Shown piece after piece: positions 1-9,590 of a stretch of DNA of 64,000 bases (within the stretch, counting starts at the first letter, position 1; each line of letters starts with the position of its first letter). The notes beneath the pieces were generated by a model. The model worked only from the letters and a program-made list of their open reading frames with translations. It was not told the origin of the DNA and made no database searches. This stretch comes from Bradyrhizobium manausense (GTDB lineage: Bacteria; Pseudomonadota; Alphaproteobacteria; Rhizobiales; Xanthobacteraceae), in contig NZ_JAFCKB010000005.1 of NCBI RefSeq assembly GCF_018130615.1, positions 248,001 to 312,000 on the forward strand. The letters are read 5' to 3'. Both the position numbers and the translations under genes were made by a program.

Positions 1-1
1 C

Positions 2-1168
2 GCAGCACCGGTCATGGCACAGGGAATTTCCGGGGACGTCATCAAGATCGGCGTCATGAACGACCAGACTGGTCCCTATTCCGACAATTGCGGACCAGGT
101 TCGGTTGCAGCCGCGCGGCTTGCCGTCAGCGACTTTGGCGGCGCCATTGGTGGCAAGAAGATCGAGCTCGTCGTGGCCGACGACCAGAACAAGCCGGATA
201 TTGGTGTTTCCATAGCGTTGCGCTGGCTCGATAACGAGGGCGTGGATGCGATTGTCGGCTGCTCGGCATCTTCGATCGCGCTCGGCGTGCAAGACGTCAT
301 GAAGAATAGGAAGAAGCCATATCTTCTGGCGGGAACGGCGGCTTCGGTCTTCACCAACGAGAAATGCTCGCCGATGACGACGCAATGGGCGATGGACACT
401 TATGCGCTGCCGAAGGCGACGGTGAAGTCGCTCCTGGCGCGAGGGCTCGACACCTGGTTCTTCGTCACCGTCGACTATTCGTTCGGCAAGGCCTGGCAGG
501 CCGATACAACCAAATTCATCACGGCCGATGGTGGCAAGGTCGTAGGTTCGGTACTGCATCCGCTCAATTCGCCGGATTTGTCCTCGTTCCTGCTCACTGC
601 ACAATCGAGCGGAGCGAAGGTCATTGCGTTGGCGAATTCCGGATCGGACTTTGCCAACGCCATGAAGCAGGCACAGGAATTCGGGCTGACGGAGAAGCAG
701 CAGCTCGCACCATTGGGACTAATGATCAATCAGACGCATAGCATCGGCCTGCAGCCGCTGCAGAACGTGCGCCTGAGCACGCCTTTCTACTGGGACATGA
801 CGGACGAAACGCGGGCCTTCGCCAAGCGCTATCAGGCGGCATTCAGCGGCCGGATCCCGAACGAAGCGCAGGCGAGCACTTACAGCGCCGTGACACACTA
901 TCTCAAGGCGATCGCCGCGACGCAGACCGATGAAGGCGAGGCGGTGATGCGGCAGATGAAGGCCACGCCCGTCAATGATTTCGAAATGAAGAATGTCAGC
1001 ATCCGCGCCGACGGCCAGGTGATGCGGCCGCTCTATGCCGCTCGCATCAAGACACCGGCTGAATCCAAATATCCCTACGACTACTATGAGATCACCGGGA
1101 CTATTTCGGCCGATGATGCCTGGCGACCGGCGTCGGAAAGCGTCTGCGAACTCTTGAAGACGCAGTGA
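2..1168 (+). CDS. Branched-chain amino-acid-type ABC transporter substrate-binding protein, 5' end cut off
   Basis: Periplasmic binding protein of the LivK/Peripla_BP_6 family, which captures small organic solutes for a Liv-type ABC importer. The mature N-terminus reads GDVIKIGVMNDQTGPYSD, the usual first strand and ligand loop of the family, and the fold continues over about 380 residues. The codons before the first Met (position 14) are open and read AAPV, so AAPVMAQ looks like the tail of a signal peptide and the real start lies outside the window. Permease and ATPase genes are not visible and may lie to the left. It precedes a catabolic run, so the ligand may be the substrate of those enzymes; that is inference. 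Confidence 0.85.
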   Translation, partial: AAPVMAQGISGDVIKIGVMNDQTGPYSDNCGPGSVAAARLAVSDFGGAIGGKKIELVVADDQNKPDIGVSIALRWLDNEGVDAIVGCSASSIALGVQDVMKNRKKPYLLAGTAASVFTNEKCSPMTTQWAMDTYALPKATVKSLLARGLDTWFFVTVDYSFGKAWQADTTKFITADGGKVVGSVLHPLNSPDLSSFLLTAQSSGAKVIALANSGSDFANAMKQAQEFGLTEKQQLAPLGLMINQTHSIGLQPLQNVRLSTPFYWDMTDETRAFAKRYQAAFSGRIPNEAQASTYSAVTHYLKAIAATQTDEGEAVMRQMKATPVNDFEMKNVSIRADGQVMRPLYAARIKTPAESKYPYDYYEITGTISADDAWRPASESVCELLKTQ

Positions 1169-1264
1169 GTTCCGAGACGGGCCGGTGGGATAGCCCCCTT
1201 ACCGTCCTCGCGTGCCCTTGGCGGCGGCGAGATGACGCGAGGTAAGCGCGACGGGAAACCCTTG

Positions 1265-2152
1265 ATGGCGTTGCAGGTGAGCAGGGTGTCGACGACGGCC
1301 GCGCAGCTTGGCGAAAGTCCCCTCTGGGATGTTGCGCGGCAACGGCTCTACTGGGTTGACGGCGTGTCACGCCGGATCAGCTCTTATGAGCCCGAGCGCG
1401 GAACCGCGCGGCACTGGGACGTGCCGTCCATGGTGGGCTCGGTTGGTCTTTGCGAGGATGACCATCTCGTCGTGGCGCTCGCAGACGGCATCTACCTGCT
1501 CGATCTCGATACCGGCGAACTAACGCCTCTTTTTCAGCCTGCTCCACTTGATCCACGCGTTCGCTTCAATGACGGCAAGGTCGATCGCTGGGGGCGGTTC
1601 GTTTGCGGTACCATGGGTGTTCATGCCGAGCCGCTGGGCCAGCTCTTCTGCTTCCACGCGGCCGCCCCGCCCAAGGCTCTCGCCCACAATATTCGTATCT
1701 CGAACGCGATTTGCTTCAGTCCTGATGGCCGAACCATGTACTTCGCGGACAGCCTTGATCGCGCGATCCGCGCCTACCGCTACGGACCGGGCGACGAGTT
1801 CGATCCGGAGCCACGGATTGTCATCGACACCGCGCCGTATCAGTCGGGGCCCGACGGCGCAACGGTCGACAGTGACGGCTGTCTTTGGGTCGCACTCGTG
1901 CAGGTCGGCAAGATCGCGCGGTTCACCCCACAAGGCAGGCTCGATCGGCTCATCGACGCGCCCACGGACCTGCCGTCATCCGTTGCCTTTGGCGGCCCGT
2001 CGCTGTCGACGCTCTACGTGACGTCGATCAGGGATTCAGGATCGGGACGCGCCGTGTCGCAACATCCGGACGGCGGCTTCCTATTTGCGATCGACGGCCT
2101 AGGCGTCACCGGCTTGGCGGAAGCACAATTCGAACTCCATTCTTCCAGTTGA
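1265..2152 (+). CDS. SMP-30/gluconolactonase family lactone hydrolase
   Basis: Six-bladed beta-propeller hydrolase of the SMP-30/gluconolaconase/LRE family, 295 residues, which opens lactones using one divalent metal. The metal ligands expected for the family can be placed: Glu in LGESPLWD near the N-terminus, Asn in the HNIRISNAICFSPDG strand, and Asp in SGPDGATVD. RFNDGKVDRWGRF is the usual substrate-loop strand. I chose ATG 1265 because family members start just before this TTAAQLGESPLWD stretch and a GGGA lies 8 bases upstream; ATG 1232 is possible. Placed between a binding protein and an acyl-CoA synthetase, with a Baeyer-Villiger-type enzyme downstream, a role in opening a ring lactone is plausible. 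Confidence 0.85.
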   Translation: MALQVSRVSTTAAQLGESPLWDVARQRLYWVDGVSRRISSYEPERGTARHWDVPSMVGSVGLCEDDHLVVALADGIYLLDLDTGELTPLFQPAPLDPRVRFNDGKVDRWGRFVCGTMGVHAEPLGQLFCFHAAAPPKALAHNIRISNAICFSPDGRTMYFADSLDRAIRAYRYGPGDEFDPEPRIVIDTAPYQSGPDGATVDSDGCLWVALVQVGKIARFTPQGRLDRLIDAPTDLPSSVAFGGPSLSTLYVTSIRDSGSGRAVSQHPDGGFLFAIDGLGVTGLAEAQFELHSSS

Positions 2153-2163
2153 GATTCACCTTG

Positions 2164-4284
2164 ATGCGTCATCACCCAGCCTCGCTCGATCCATTGTTCA
2201 AGCCGCGATCCGTTGCCCTGATTGGCGCATCGGACGATGTTGCGCGCATCGGCGGGCGTCCTCTGCGCTATCTCCGCGAAGGCGGCTTCAAGGGGGCGGT
2301 CTACCCGATCAATCCGAAGCGAGATACCGTCCAGGGCGCCAGGTCCTACCAATCGGTTGCTTCGTTGCCCGAAACGCCTGACGTCGCCATTCTGGCGGTG
2401 CCCGCGCAAGGCACCGTGCAAGCGCTCAGGGACTGCGCGGATCGCAAGGTCAAGGCCGCCGTGGTGTTTTCGGCCGGCTTTGCCGAAGCAGGCGAACAGG
2501 GACGCCGCGTGCAGGACCAGATCGCGGGCATTGCGCGCGAGAGCGGCATGCGCGTACTCGGCCCGAATTGCCTTGGCTTGTTCAACGCCGAGATAGGCTA
2601 TTACGGGACATTCTCCGCAATTCTGGATGCCGCGTTCGTGGAGCCTGGTTCGATCGCGGTTGTCTCGCAAAGTGGGGCGTATGGCTCCCATATCGCTCAT
2701 TTGGCGCGACAGCGCGGCCTTGGCATTGGACAGTGGATTACCACTGGAAACGAGTGCGACATCGATGTCGCCGAGGCGCTACGCTGGGTCATCGACCAGC
2801 CAGACGTCAAGGTCGTGATGGCCTATGCGGAAGGCATCCGCGATCGCGATACGTTCATCGAAGCGCTGGAGGTGGCGCGGGCCAGGGAAAAGGCCGTCGT
2901 TTTCCTGAAGGTCGGCCGTTCCGACGTCGGCGCTCAGGCGGTGAGCTCGCACACCGCGGCGCTGGCGGGATCCGATGCCGTGTTCGACGCCGTGCTCCGG
3001 CAATTCGGCGCCTATCGCGCGCGCACCACGGCCGAGCATCTTGATGTCGCGTATGCCTGCGCGCGTGGGCTTTATCCGGTCGGCAACAGGTTCGGCATCT
3101 TCACCCTCTCCGGTGGCTTCGGCATTCAGATGGCAGACGACGCTTCCGCCTGTGGACTCGACGTTGCGCCGATGCCTGACGCCGCGCAGGAAGAACTGAA
3201 GGCGATGCTACCATACGCATCGCCGCGCAATCCGGTGGATGCGACCGCGCAGGCTTTGACCGACCTGCCGCTGATGACGAGCTACATTGCTGCGATGCTG
3301 GAGAAGGGCGGTTATGACCTTTTCGCTGGCATTTTCGGCAGCGGACCGGCCAGCCCCACTTTCTCCGCCTCGCTGCGCAAGGCGTTGCGCGAGGCGACGG
3401 CCGGACATCAGGGGCGGATTCTGGCGCTGTCCATGTCGGCGCCTCCAGAGATCGTTCGCTCTTACGAGGCCGACGGCTTCCTGATCTTCGAGGATGGTTC
3501 GGCGCTGGCGAACGCCCTGGCGGCGCTGGTCTGGTTTCGCCGCAGCTTCGACGTAGCGAAGCAGGCGCGCAAAGAGGCGCTCTCCACGACGCGCATCGCA
3601 CCGCCAGATGGCGTGCTCAGCGAGCATGAGGCCAAGGCATTGCTGCGCGCCGCCGGCATTGTCTTTCCCGAGGAGGTGCTGGTGCGGTCAGACGAGGATG
3701 TCGGCGCAGCTGCGGCTGCCATCGGCTTTCCGGTGGTGGTGAAGGTCTGCTCACCTGATATCCCGCACAAGACCGAGATCGGCGGAGTGATCGTCGGCTC
3801 GCGCAGCGAAGCCGAGGCTCGCGACGCCGCCCGCACCATTCTATCCCGTGCACATGAGAAACGGCCGGATGCGCGGACCGATGGTGTCATTGTTTCCCGG
3901 ATGATCACGGGTGGCGTGGAGACCATCGTCGGCGTTGTGCAGGACGCGACGTTCGGTCCGGTGGTCATGTTCGGGCTCGGCGGCATTTTCGTGGAGGTGC
4001 TGAAGGATGTGACCTTCCGGGCCGCGCCGTTTGATGCCACAGAGGCCGAGCGGATGATCCGTGAGATCCGCGGCTTTGCCGTGCTGGAAGGCGTGCGCGG
4101 AGCACCGCCTGCTGACATCGATGCGCTGGCAGCGATGCTGTCGAGGCTTTCGCAATTCGCCGCTGACAATGCCGACGTGATCGAAAGCATCGACTTGAAT
4201 CCGGTCCTTGTGATGCCTCGCGGCGAAGGCGTGTTGCCGCTCGACGCGCTGCTGGTCGCGAGCCGGTCAGCGGCGGATCATTGA
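2164..4284 (+). CDS. ADP-forming acyl-CoA synthetase (acetate-CoA ligase family)
   Basis: About 706 residues fusing the alpha and beta parts of an NDP-forming acyl-CoA synthetase, which makes an acyl-CoA from a carboxylic acid, CoA and ATP. Order seen: CoA-binding Rossmann domain ([10 protein letters not shown]), succinyl-CoA-ligase-like domain ([23 protein letters not shown]), the stretch [11 protein letters not shown] with the His expected to carry the phosphate, then an ATP-grasp domain ([19 protein letters not shown]). The reading frame is open further upstream, but ATG 2164 gives the normal N-terminus and starts 11 bases after the lactonase stop. It probably activates the acid released in this pathway. 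Confidence 0.85.
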   Translation: MRHHPASLDPLFKPRSVALIGASDDVARIGGRPLRYLREGGFKGAVYPINPKRDTVQGARSYQSVASLPETPDVAILAVPAQGTVQALRDCADRKVKAAVVFSAGFAEAGEQGRRVQDQIAGIARESGMRVLGPNCLGLFNAEIGYYGTFSAILDAAFVEPGSIAVVSQSGAYGSHIAHLARQRGLGIGQWITTGNECDIDVAEALRWVIDQPDVKVVMAYAEGIRDRDTFIEALEVARAREKAVVFLKVGRSDVGAQAVSSHTAALAGSDAVFDAVLRQFGAYRARTTAEHLDVAYACARGLYPVGNRFGIFTLSGGFGIQMADDASACGLDVAPMPDAAQEELKAMLPYASPRNPVDATAQALTDLPLMTSYIAAMLEKGGYDLFAGIFGSGPASPTFSASLRKALREATAGHQGRILALSMSAPPEIVRSYEADGFLIFEDGSALANALAALVWFRRSFDVAKQARKEALSTTRIAPPDGVLSEHEAKALLRAAGIVFPEEVLVRSDEDVGAAAAAIGFPVVVKVCSPDIPHKTEIGGVIVGSRSEAEARDAARTILSRAHEKRPDARTDGVIVSRMITGGVETIVGVVQDATFGPVVMFGLGGIFVEVLKDVTFRAAPFDATEAERMIREIRGFAVLEGVRGAPPADIDALAAMLSRLSQFAADNADVIESIDLNPVLVMPRGEGVLPLDALLVASRSAADH

Positions 4285-4297
4285 GGAGGGAAGCCAT

Positions 4298-4837
4298 ATG
4301 GCGATCAATGAAGCAAGGCTGACCGAGCTCCTGGACCGGGAGGCGATCCGCGATTGCATCTACCGGTACTGCCGCGGTGTCGACCGGGCTGACGAAGCGA
4401 CGCTGCGCAGCTCCTATTGGCCCGATGCCACCGATCGGCACGGTATCTATTCCGGGCCGGTTGAGGGCTTCTTCCTCTGGGCGCGAGACGTGTTCACGAG
4501 CGGTGCGCGGAACATCCATCACGTCGGCAATATCCTGATCGAATTCGCCGGCCCGACGCGGGCCGCAGTCGAGTCCTATTTCCAGGCATTGCAGCGCGGG
4601 CCGGCCAAGGACGGCGTCGTCCGGCAGTTTTTCATTGCCGGACGCTATTGCGACCTCTTCGAGAAGCGTGGCACCGAGTGGCGCGTCGCCCGACGCATCG
4701 TGGCGTTCGACTGGGTCGAGGAGCAGGTGCCGCCGACCGAAAGCGAGGAGGTGCGCTTTGGGCCGCGCATGCCGATCGGCGCGCCGCTTCCCGACGATCC
4801 GATCCAGGAGATTCTGGCCGAGGCGCGCGGCGCGTAA
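4298..4837 (+). CDS. SnoaL-like / NTF2-fold protein
   Basis: 179 residues with the cone-shaped NTF2-like fold typical of the SnoaL_4 family ([21 protein letters not shown], then FFLWARDVF and [10 protein letters not shown]). Members are small isomerases, dehydratases or dioxygenase beta-subunit relatives, and the reaction cannot be read from sequence. A strong GAGGAGG ribosome-binding site lies just before ATG 4298. It sits 13 bases after the acyl-CoA synthetase and 42 bases before the SDR fusion, so it is almost certainly co-transcribed and probably acts on an intermediate of the same route. Confidence 0.75.
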   Translation: MAINEARLTELLDREAIRDCIYRYCRGVDRADEATLRSSYWPDATDRHGIYSGPVEGFFLWARDVFTSGARNIHHVGNILIEFAGPTRAAVESYFQALQRGPAKDGVVRQFFIAGRYCDLFEKRGTEWRVARRIVAFDWVEEQVPPTESEEVRFGPRMPIGAPLPDDPIQEILAEARGA

Positions 4838-4879
4838 CGCTTGCGCCGGGGAGCGAGGAACGCGGCGAGGAGACGAGGA

Positions 4880-6460
4880 ATGGAAAAGCCAAGGCGGGTG
4901 GTGGTCATTACGGGGGCGGCCGGAGGCGTCGGCCGAGCCTTGCTCGATACATTCCATCGAGACGGGGACGTGATTGTGGCCGTCGACCTGCCAGGCACCG
5001 ATGTCGTCGCTATCACGGCCGCGCTGGGACCCGAGCACGCGGGATTCCTCTGCGACGTGGCGTCGGAAGAGCAGGTCGTCAGTCTGATCGCCGAGGTCGA
5101 GCAGCGATTTGGTCGCGTTGACGTGCTGATCAACAACGCGGCGCTCGGGCCGACCATGGCGGCGACGGTCGATACGGATGTCGGATCGTTTCGCCACGCG
5201 TTGAACGTCAACTTGCGCGGTCCCTTCGTGCTGGCCCGCGAAGCCGCAAAGCGTATGATCGGGCGGGGAGGCGTCATCGTCAACGTCGCATCGCTTGCCG
5301 GAGTGCTCGCCAATCCGAAGCGCAACGCCTACGCGGCCTCCAAGGCGGGTTTGATCTCGGCGACCCGTTCACTGGCCTGCGAATGGGCACAGCATGGCAT
5401 TCGCGTCGCGGCGGTGGCGCCCGGATATATCCACACGCCCATGGTCGCGCAACTCGAGCGTTCCGGGACCGCGAACCTGGACCTGGTCCGGCGCCGCATT
5501 CCTCTGGGGCGCATGGGGCGGCCGGATGAAATCGCTGCTGCTGTGCACTTCCTGGCCTCGCCGGCGGCAGGCTATGTGACCGGTGCGGTCCTTGCCGTCG
5601 ATGGCGGTTGGCAGTCTTTCAATCAGCCGGGCCATGCCCACCCGCCAGTCGTCGGAGCGCCGGCCGCAGAGCTAGCGCGGCCTGAGCAGGCACCGAAGGA
5701 GCGCGTCGTGGTCGTGACCGGCGGCGCCAACGGCATCGGAGAAGCAATCGTCCAACGATTCGCCATCGCGGGTGACATCGTCATCGTCGCGGACAAGGAT
5801 GGTGATCGCGCCGCCGATCTGGTGCGCGGGCTCGGCACAAAGCACCTGGCCTACGCCCTCAACGTCTCCGTGGAGCAAGACGTGCTCGCGCTTTTCGATA
5901 CGATCAAGCAGCGCTTTGGTCGGGTCGATGTCCTGGTCAATGATGCCGCGGTGGCCGATAGTTTCGTGCCGGCAGTTGCGCAGTCGGCCGCAGATTTCGA
6001 CGAGATTCTCGAAGTGAACCTTGTCGGCGCATTTCTCTGCGCCCGCGAAGCGATCAAGCTGATGAGTGGCGGCGGCGTCGTTCTCAATCTCGGCTCGATC
6101 AACACGTTCTTGCCATTTGCGCCTCGCCACGCTTATGGCGCCTCGAAGGCGGCCATCGACATGCTGACGCGATGCATGGCGGCCGAACTCGGTCCCAACG
6201 GCGTACGTACCGCGACCATCGCGCCGGGCTATATCCGCACGCCGGGCGTCGCCGCTCTGGAAGCGCAAGGTCGCATCGACGGCGCAGCGATTCGGCGCCG
6301 CGTCCCGCTTGGCCGCTTTGGCGAGCCGATGGAGGTCGCTGATGCTGCCTATTTCCTGGCCTCGCCGGAGGCGTCCTACATCAACGGGTCGATCCTTTAT
6401 GTCGACGGTGGCTGGACGTCGTTCGGAAACGCCGGCGATGCGAGCTCTGCGAACGTTTGA
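4880..6460 (+). CDS. Tandem fusion of two short-chain dehydrogenase/reductase domains
   Basis: 526 residues holding two complete SDR domains in one chain. Domain 1 (about residues 6-250) has TGAAGGVGR, LINNAALG, a catalytic Ser in NVASLAG and the AYAASK Tyr/Lys pair. Domain 2 (about 285-520) has TGGANGIGE, LVNDAAVAD, Ser in LNLGSINTF and AYGASK. Both end in the typical VDGGW tail, joined by a Pro/Ala-rich linker. Each domain therefore looks catalytically intact and should oxidise alcohols or reduce ketones with NAD(P). ATG 4880 with GCGAGGAGA upstream is a better start than the open frame from 4841. The two halves resemble each other, suggesting duplication. Confidence 0.85.
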   Translation: MEKPRRVVVITGAAGGVGRALLDTFHRDGDVIVAVDLPGTDVVAITAALGPEHAGFLCDVASEEQVVSLIAEVEQRFGRVDVLINNAALGPTMAATVDTDVGSFRHALNVNLRGPFVLAREAAKRMIGRGGVIVNVASLAGVLANPKRNAYAASKAGLISATRSLACEWAQHGIRVAAVAPGYIHTPMVAQLERSGTANLDLVRRRIPLGRMGRPDEIAAAVHFLASPAAGYVTGAVLAVDGGWQSFNQPGHAHPPVVGAPAAELARPEQAPKERVVVVTGGANGIGEAIVQRFAIAGDIVIVADKDGDRAADLVRGLGTKHLAYALNVSVEQDVLALFDTIKQRFGRVDVLVNDAAVADSFVPAVAQSAADFDEILEVNLVGAFLCAREAIKLMSGGGVVLNLGSINTFLPFAPRHAYGASKAAIDMLTRCMAAELGPNGVRTATIAPGYIRTPGVAALEAQGRIDGAAIRRRVPLGRFGEPMEVADAAYFLASPEASYINGSILYVDGGWTSFGNAGDASSANV

Positions 6461-6722
6461 TGGAAGGTCCGTATGCAACGATTGCTGAAGCCATTGGGCA
6501 GGGCGTGATCTTTCGCGCCTCGTACGGGCTTCGTGACGTTCTTGGTCTCTTTCATAGATGTGAAATTGAAGCCACGCGCCGTCAAAGCGGTAGTGGTGCT
6601 GCAGAACTCATGAGATGGTTTTTGACGCGAGGCTGCGGCCCAACGCAGGCGGTTTCGCATGCGGCACATCGTCAAGCGCCGCTCCAACCCACGTCAACGA
6701 CGCAAGCGAGGAAATGCCCGAG

Positions 6723-8357
6723 ATGAGCAGCTCTGAGATGGGTGCACAACGCCTGGACATGGTCGTCGTGGGCGCCGGTTTCGGCGGGTTGTACGCCGTG
6801 TATAAATTCCGGGAGATGGGCCTCAAGCTCGCTGCGTTCGAGGCGGGCGGCGATGTCGGGGGCGTGTGGTATTGGAATCGCTATCCCGGCGCGCGGGTCG
6901 ACCTGCCGAGCATTGATTACAGCTATTCGTTTTCCTCCGAGATCGAGCAGGAATGGACCTGGTCGGAGGAGTTCGCGTCCCAGCCCGAACTTCTCGCCTA
7001 CTTCAATTTCGTGGCCGACCGGCTCGATCTTCGCAAGCACTACAAGTTCAATACGCGCGTCGCCAGCGCCGTTTGGGACGAGACGCGCAGGCTCTGGAGG
7101 GTGACGACCGATCGCGGCGAGACGGTCGAGGCGACTTATTGCGTGATGGCTACAGGCCCGCTCTCAGTCCCTATGGATCCCCAGATTCCGGGCATCGCGC
7201 GCTACAAGGGCGAGCTGCTGCGTGCCGGCAAGTGGCCGCACCATCCGGTCAGCTTCGCCGGCAAGCGGGTCGGGGTGATCGGCACGGGGTCGAGCGGCAT
7301 CCAGATCGTGCAGGAGGTCGGTCGGAAGGCCGGAGAGCTCTTCGTCTTTCAGCGTACGCCAAGCTTCACCATGCCGATGCGCAACCAGAAGCTGGAGCCG
7401 GACTACGTTGCTGAGGTCAAGCGCAACTATGCAGGCCTTCGAGAGACCGCGCGCAACAGTCCGAACGGTGGTGTACGCCCGTGGACCACCCGCGCTTTCT
7501 TCAGCGTGACGCCGGCTCGACGACGCGAGCTCCTGGAGGATGCCTGGAAGCTCGGCGGCCTTGCAATGCTCGGGACTTTCACCGATCTGCTGAGCAACGA
7601 AGAGGCCAACGAGCATGTCGCCGAATTCGTGCGCGGCAAGGTCGACGAGGTTGTCAAGGATCCAGTCACTGCGGAGAAGCTCAAGCCGCGCGGTTATCCT
7701 ATTTTTGCCCGCCGGCCGTGCCTCGACACCGAATATTACGAGACGTTCAATCTGCCCAATGTCCATCTGATGGACTGCACCACCGATCCGATTCTCGAGA
7801 TCACGGAGAAGGGCGTGCGAACCGAATCGGGAGAGACCGAGCTCGACATGCTGATCCTCGCGACGGGCTATGACGGGCTTACCGGTGCGCTGACCGCATT
7901 CGACATCGTCGGCCGCCACGGCGGCAAGGTGAGCGACAAGTGGAAGCACGGCGCGCGTTCCTATCTCGGCCTGATGATGGAAGGGTTCCCGAACCTGTTC
8001 ATGACGACGGGGCCGAACGGGCCGGCGGCGCTCGCCAATATCGTCAGGATCAGCGAGAACGACGTCGACTGGATCGCGAGCCTAATCACGCATATGGACG
8101 ATCACGGCCTAGCGACCGTGGAGCCGACCAAAGCGGTGGAAGACGGCTGGATGGAGCTCGTCGCAAGGACCGCGCAGCATTCGCTCCTCAACAAGGCGAA
8201 GACCTGGTACCTCGGCGCCAACGTCAAGGACAAGCCTCTTGGGCTCACGCTCTTCACGGGCGGATTTCCAAGGTACCGGGAGTATTGCGCCGCTGCCGCC
8301 CGGGCGGGGTATCGTGACTTCGCCTTCGAGCGCGAGCGGATCCCGGTGACCACTTGA
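6723..8357 (+). CDS. Flavin-containing Baeyer-Villiger-type monooxygenase
   Basis: About 544 residues of a class B flavoprotein monooxygenase related to cyclohexanone monooxygenase. It has an FAD-binding GAGFGG at residues 17-22, WYWNRYPGARVD just after the FAD domain, and an NADPH-binding GTGSSG at 187-192. The Baeyer-Villiger fingerprint F-x-G-x3-H-x3-W-P appears at 161-172 as YKGELLRAGKWP, with Tyr for Phe and Arg 167 in place of His. ATG 6723 is preferred because GAGGAAA lies 8 bases upstream; ATG 6714 is also possible. It likely converts a cyclic or aryl ketone to an ester or lactone, matching the lactonase and SDR in the same run, but the altered motif leaves activity open. Confidence 0.8.
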   Translation: MSSSEMGAQRLDMVVVGAGFGGLYAVYKFREMGLKLAAFEAGGDVGGVWYWNRYPGARVDLPSIDYSYSFSSEIEQEWTWSEEFASQPELLAYFNFVADRLDLRKHYKFNTRVASAVWDETRRLWRVTTDRGETVEATYCVMATGPLSVPMDPQIPGIARYKGELLRAGKWPHHPVSFAGKRVGVIGTGSSGIQIVQEVGRKAGELFVFQRTPSFTMPMRNQKLEPDYVAEVKRNYAGLRETARNSPNGGVRPWTTRAFFSVTPARRRELLEDAWKLGGLAMLGTFTDLLSNEEANEHVAEFVRGKVDEVVKDPVTAEKLKPRGYPIFARRPCLDTEYYETFNLPNVHLMDCTTDPILEITEKGVRTESGETELDMLILATGYDGLTGALTAFDIVGRHGGKVSDKWKHGARSYLGLMMEGFPNLFMTTGPNGPAALANIVRISENDVDWIASLITHMDDHGLATVEPTKAVEDGWMELVARTAQHSLLNKAKTWYLGANVKDKPLGLTLFTGGFPRYREYCAAAARAGYRDFAFERERIPVTT

Positions 8358-8487
8358 CGATTGCGTTTCGATCTCCGGATTGACATCGCCATTGCTGCGA
8401 TTGCCGGTCACGCGGGGCTGTGATTGCCTGGCGCCGGTGCCGGCAGCTCGAGGCGCGCAACATTGTCCCGCCGTGTCCAAAGCGCTT

Positions 8488-9480
8488 TCATGCGACGCTG
8501 TGCGGCATGATGCGCTCCGCATTGCCGCCGCCGCGCCAAACTTGATCCAGTAGCTCCACGATCGGCTGGCCAAATTCCTCGTACATGATTTCGATGGACC
8601 GCAGCCACGGCGCGATCCAACGATTAAGGGGATTGCCGTCGATGCCGACGAGCATGCAGCGTTCCGGGATGACGACGTCGCTCTCGCGGGCAAAGCGATA
8701 GGCGCCGTAAGCGATTTGGTCGCTGACGCACATCAGCCCCTCAGGCCAGCCGTCGCGCGCTGTGAGCCGCTGTACGGCTTCATATCCGATTTCGAGATGA
8801 GAACGGCCAGTGGCCTCGGCCTTGTAGACGTCCTCGGTCCCAAGAGCGCGCAGGCGGTCGCAGAATCCCTTCAGGCGATCCCGCGTCACGGAGGATCCTT
8901 GGGCGGGCGTCAGCACGCCGCAGCGTCGTAATCCCGCTGACCACAGCATGTCGGCGGCGTCGGCGCCGGCCTTGATATTGTCGATGCCGACGAAGGCGCC
9001 CCGCCCGGAGGGTGGGCGGCGGTTCACGAAGACGATTGGCGCGCCGTCAGCGACGAAGTCCTTCAGCACTGGGCTCGGCACGCTGGCGACCATGATATAG
9101 CCGCGCACCACCTGCGAACGCATCGCGTTGAGATATTCGTCCTGCAGGTCGGGGCGATCGTGGGTGTCACAGAGAATCATCACGTAACCGGCGGCGCGCA
9201 GCGCGGCTTCGGTGGAGGCGGCAATGGCGGCCATCACGGGATTCTCCAGGTTGGGGGCGAGCATCGCGACGAGGCGGCTTTCTCGCCGGCGCAGTGTCCG
9301 GCCGGCGTGGTTGGGCTGGTAGCCGACGACGGCTATGGCCTTGCGGACGCGCGCGATGGTCTCGGCCGAGGCCCGGCGCGTTTCGCCGTTGACGATGCGC
9401 GACACCGTGGCGATCGAGACTCCGGCGGCTGCGGCAACGGTCGCGAGCGAGGCTGGGGTGGAGCGTTGCTTGCGTGTCAT
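8488..9480 (-). CDS. LacI-family transcriptional regulator of the first sugar operon
   Basis: 330 residues: an N-terminal helix-turn-helix with the LacI pattern SLATVAAAAGVSIATVSRI and the hinge region GYQPNHAGRTLRR, followed by a periplasmic-binding-protein-like sensor domain (Peripla_BP_3 type). ATG 9480 fits the family N-terminus; the open frame extends 20 codons further. It faces the sugar-binding protein gene at 9591 with a perfect 14-bp palindrome between them, so it most likely represses that operon and itself and is released by the imported sugar. It ends 130 bases from the convergent monooxygenase gene. Confidence 0.9.
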   Translation of the reverse strand: MTRKQRSTPASLATVAAAAGVSIATVSRIVNGETRRASAETIARVRKAIAVVGYQPNHAGRTLRRRESRLVAMLAPNLENPVMAAIAASTEAALRAAGYVMILCDTHDRPDLQDEYLNAMRSQVVRGYIMVASVPSPVLKDFVADGAPIVFVNRRPPSGRGAFVGIDNIKAGADAADMLWSAGLRRCGVLTPAQGSSVTRDRLKGFCDRLRALGTEDVYKAEATGRSHLEIGYEAVQRLTARDGWPEGLMCVSDQIAYGAYRFARESDVVIPERCMLVGIDGNPLNRWIAPWLRSIEIMYEEFGQPIVELLDQVWRGGGNAERIMPHSVA

Positions 9481-9535
9481 GGGTCTGGCTCGGTGTGTTC
9501 CATTGATGTCAGACAATATAGAGATTGACAGGTTA

Positions 9536-9549
9536 GGCAAACGTTTGCC
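9536..9549. promoter_or_regulatory. LacI-type operator palindrome
   Basis: GGCAAACGTTTGCC is a perfect 14-bp palindrome with the central CG typical of LacI/GalR-family operators. It lies 56 bases upstream of the lacI-type start and 41 bases before the binding-protein ATG, so one site could control both divergent transcripts. Confidence 0.75.
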
Positions 9550-9590
9550 AAGCTTGAATCCAAGATCTCAGAGATCGCAGGGAGAGCGCA

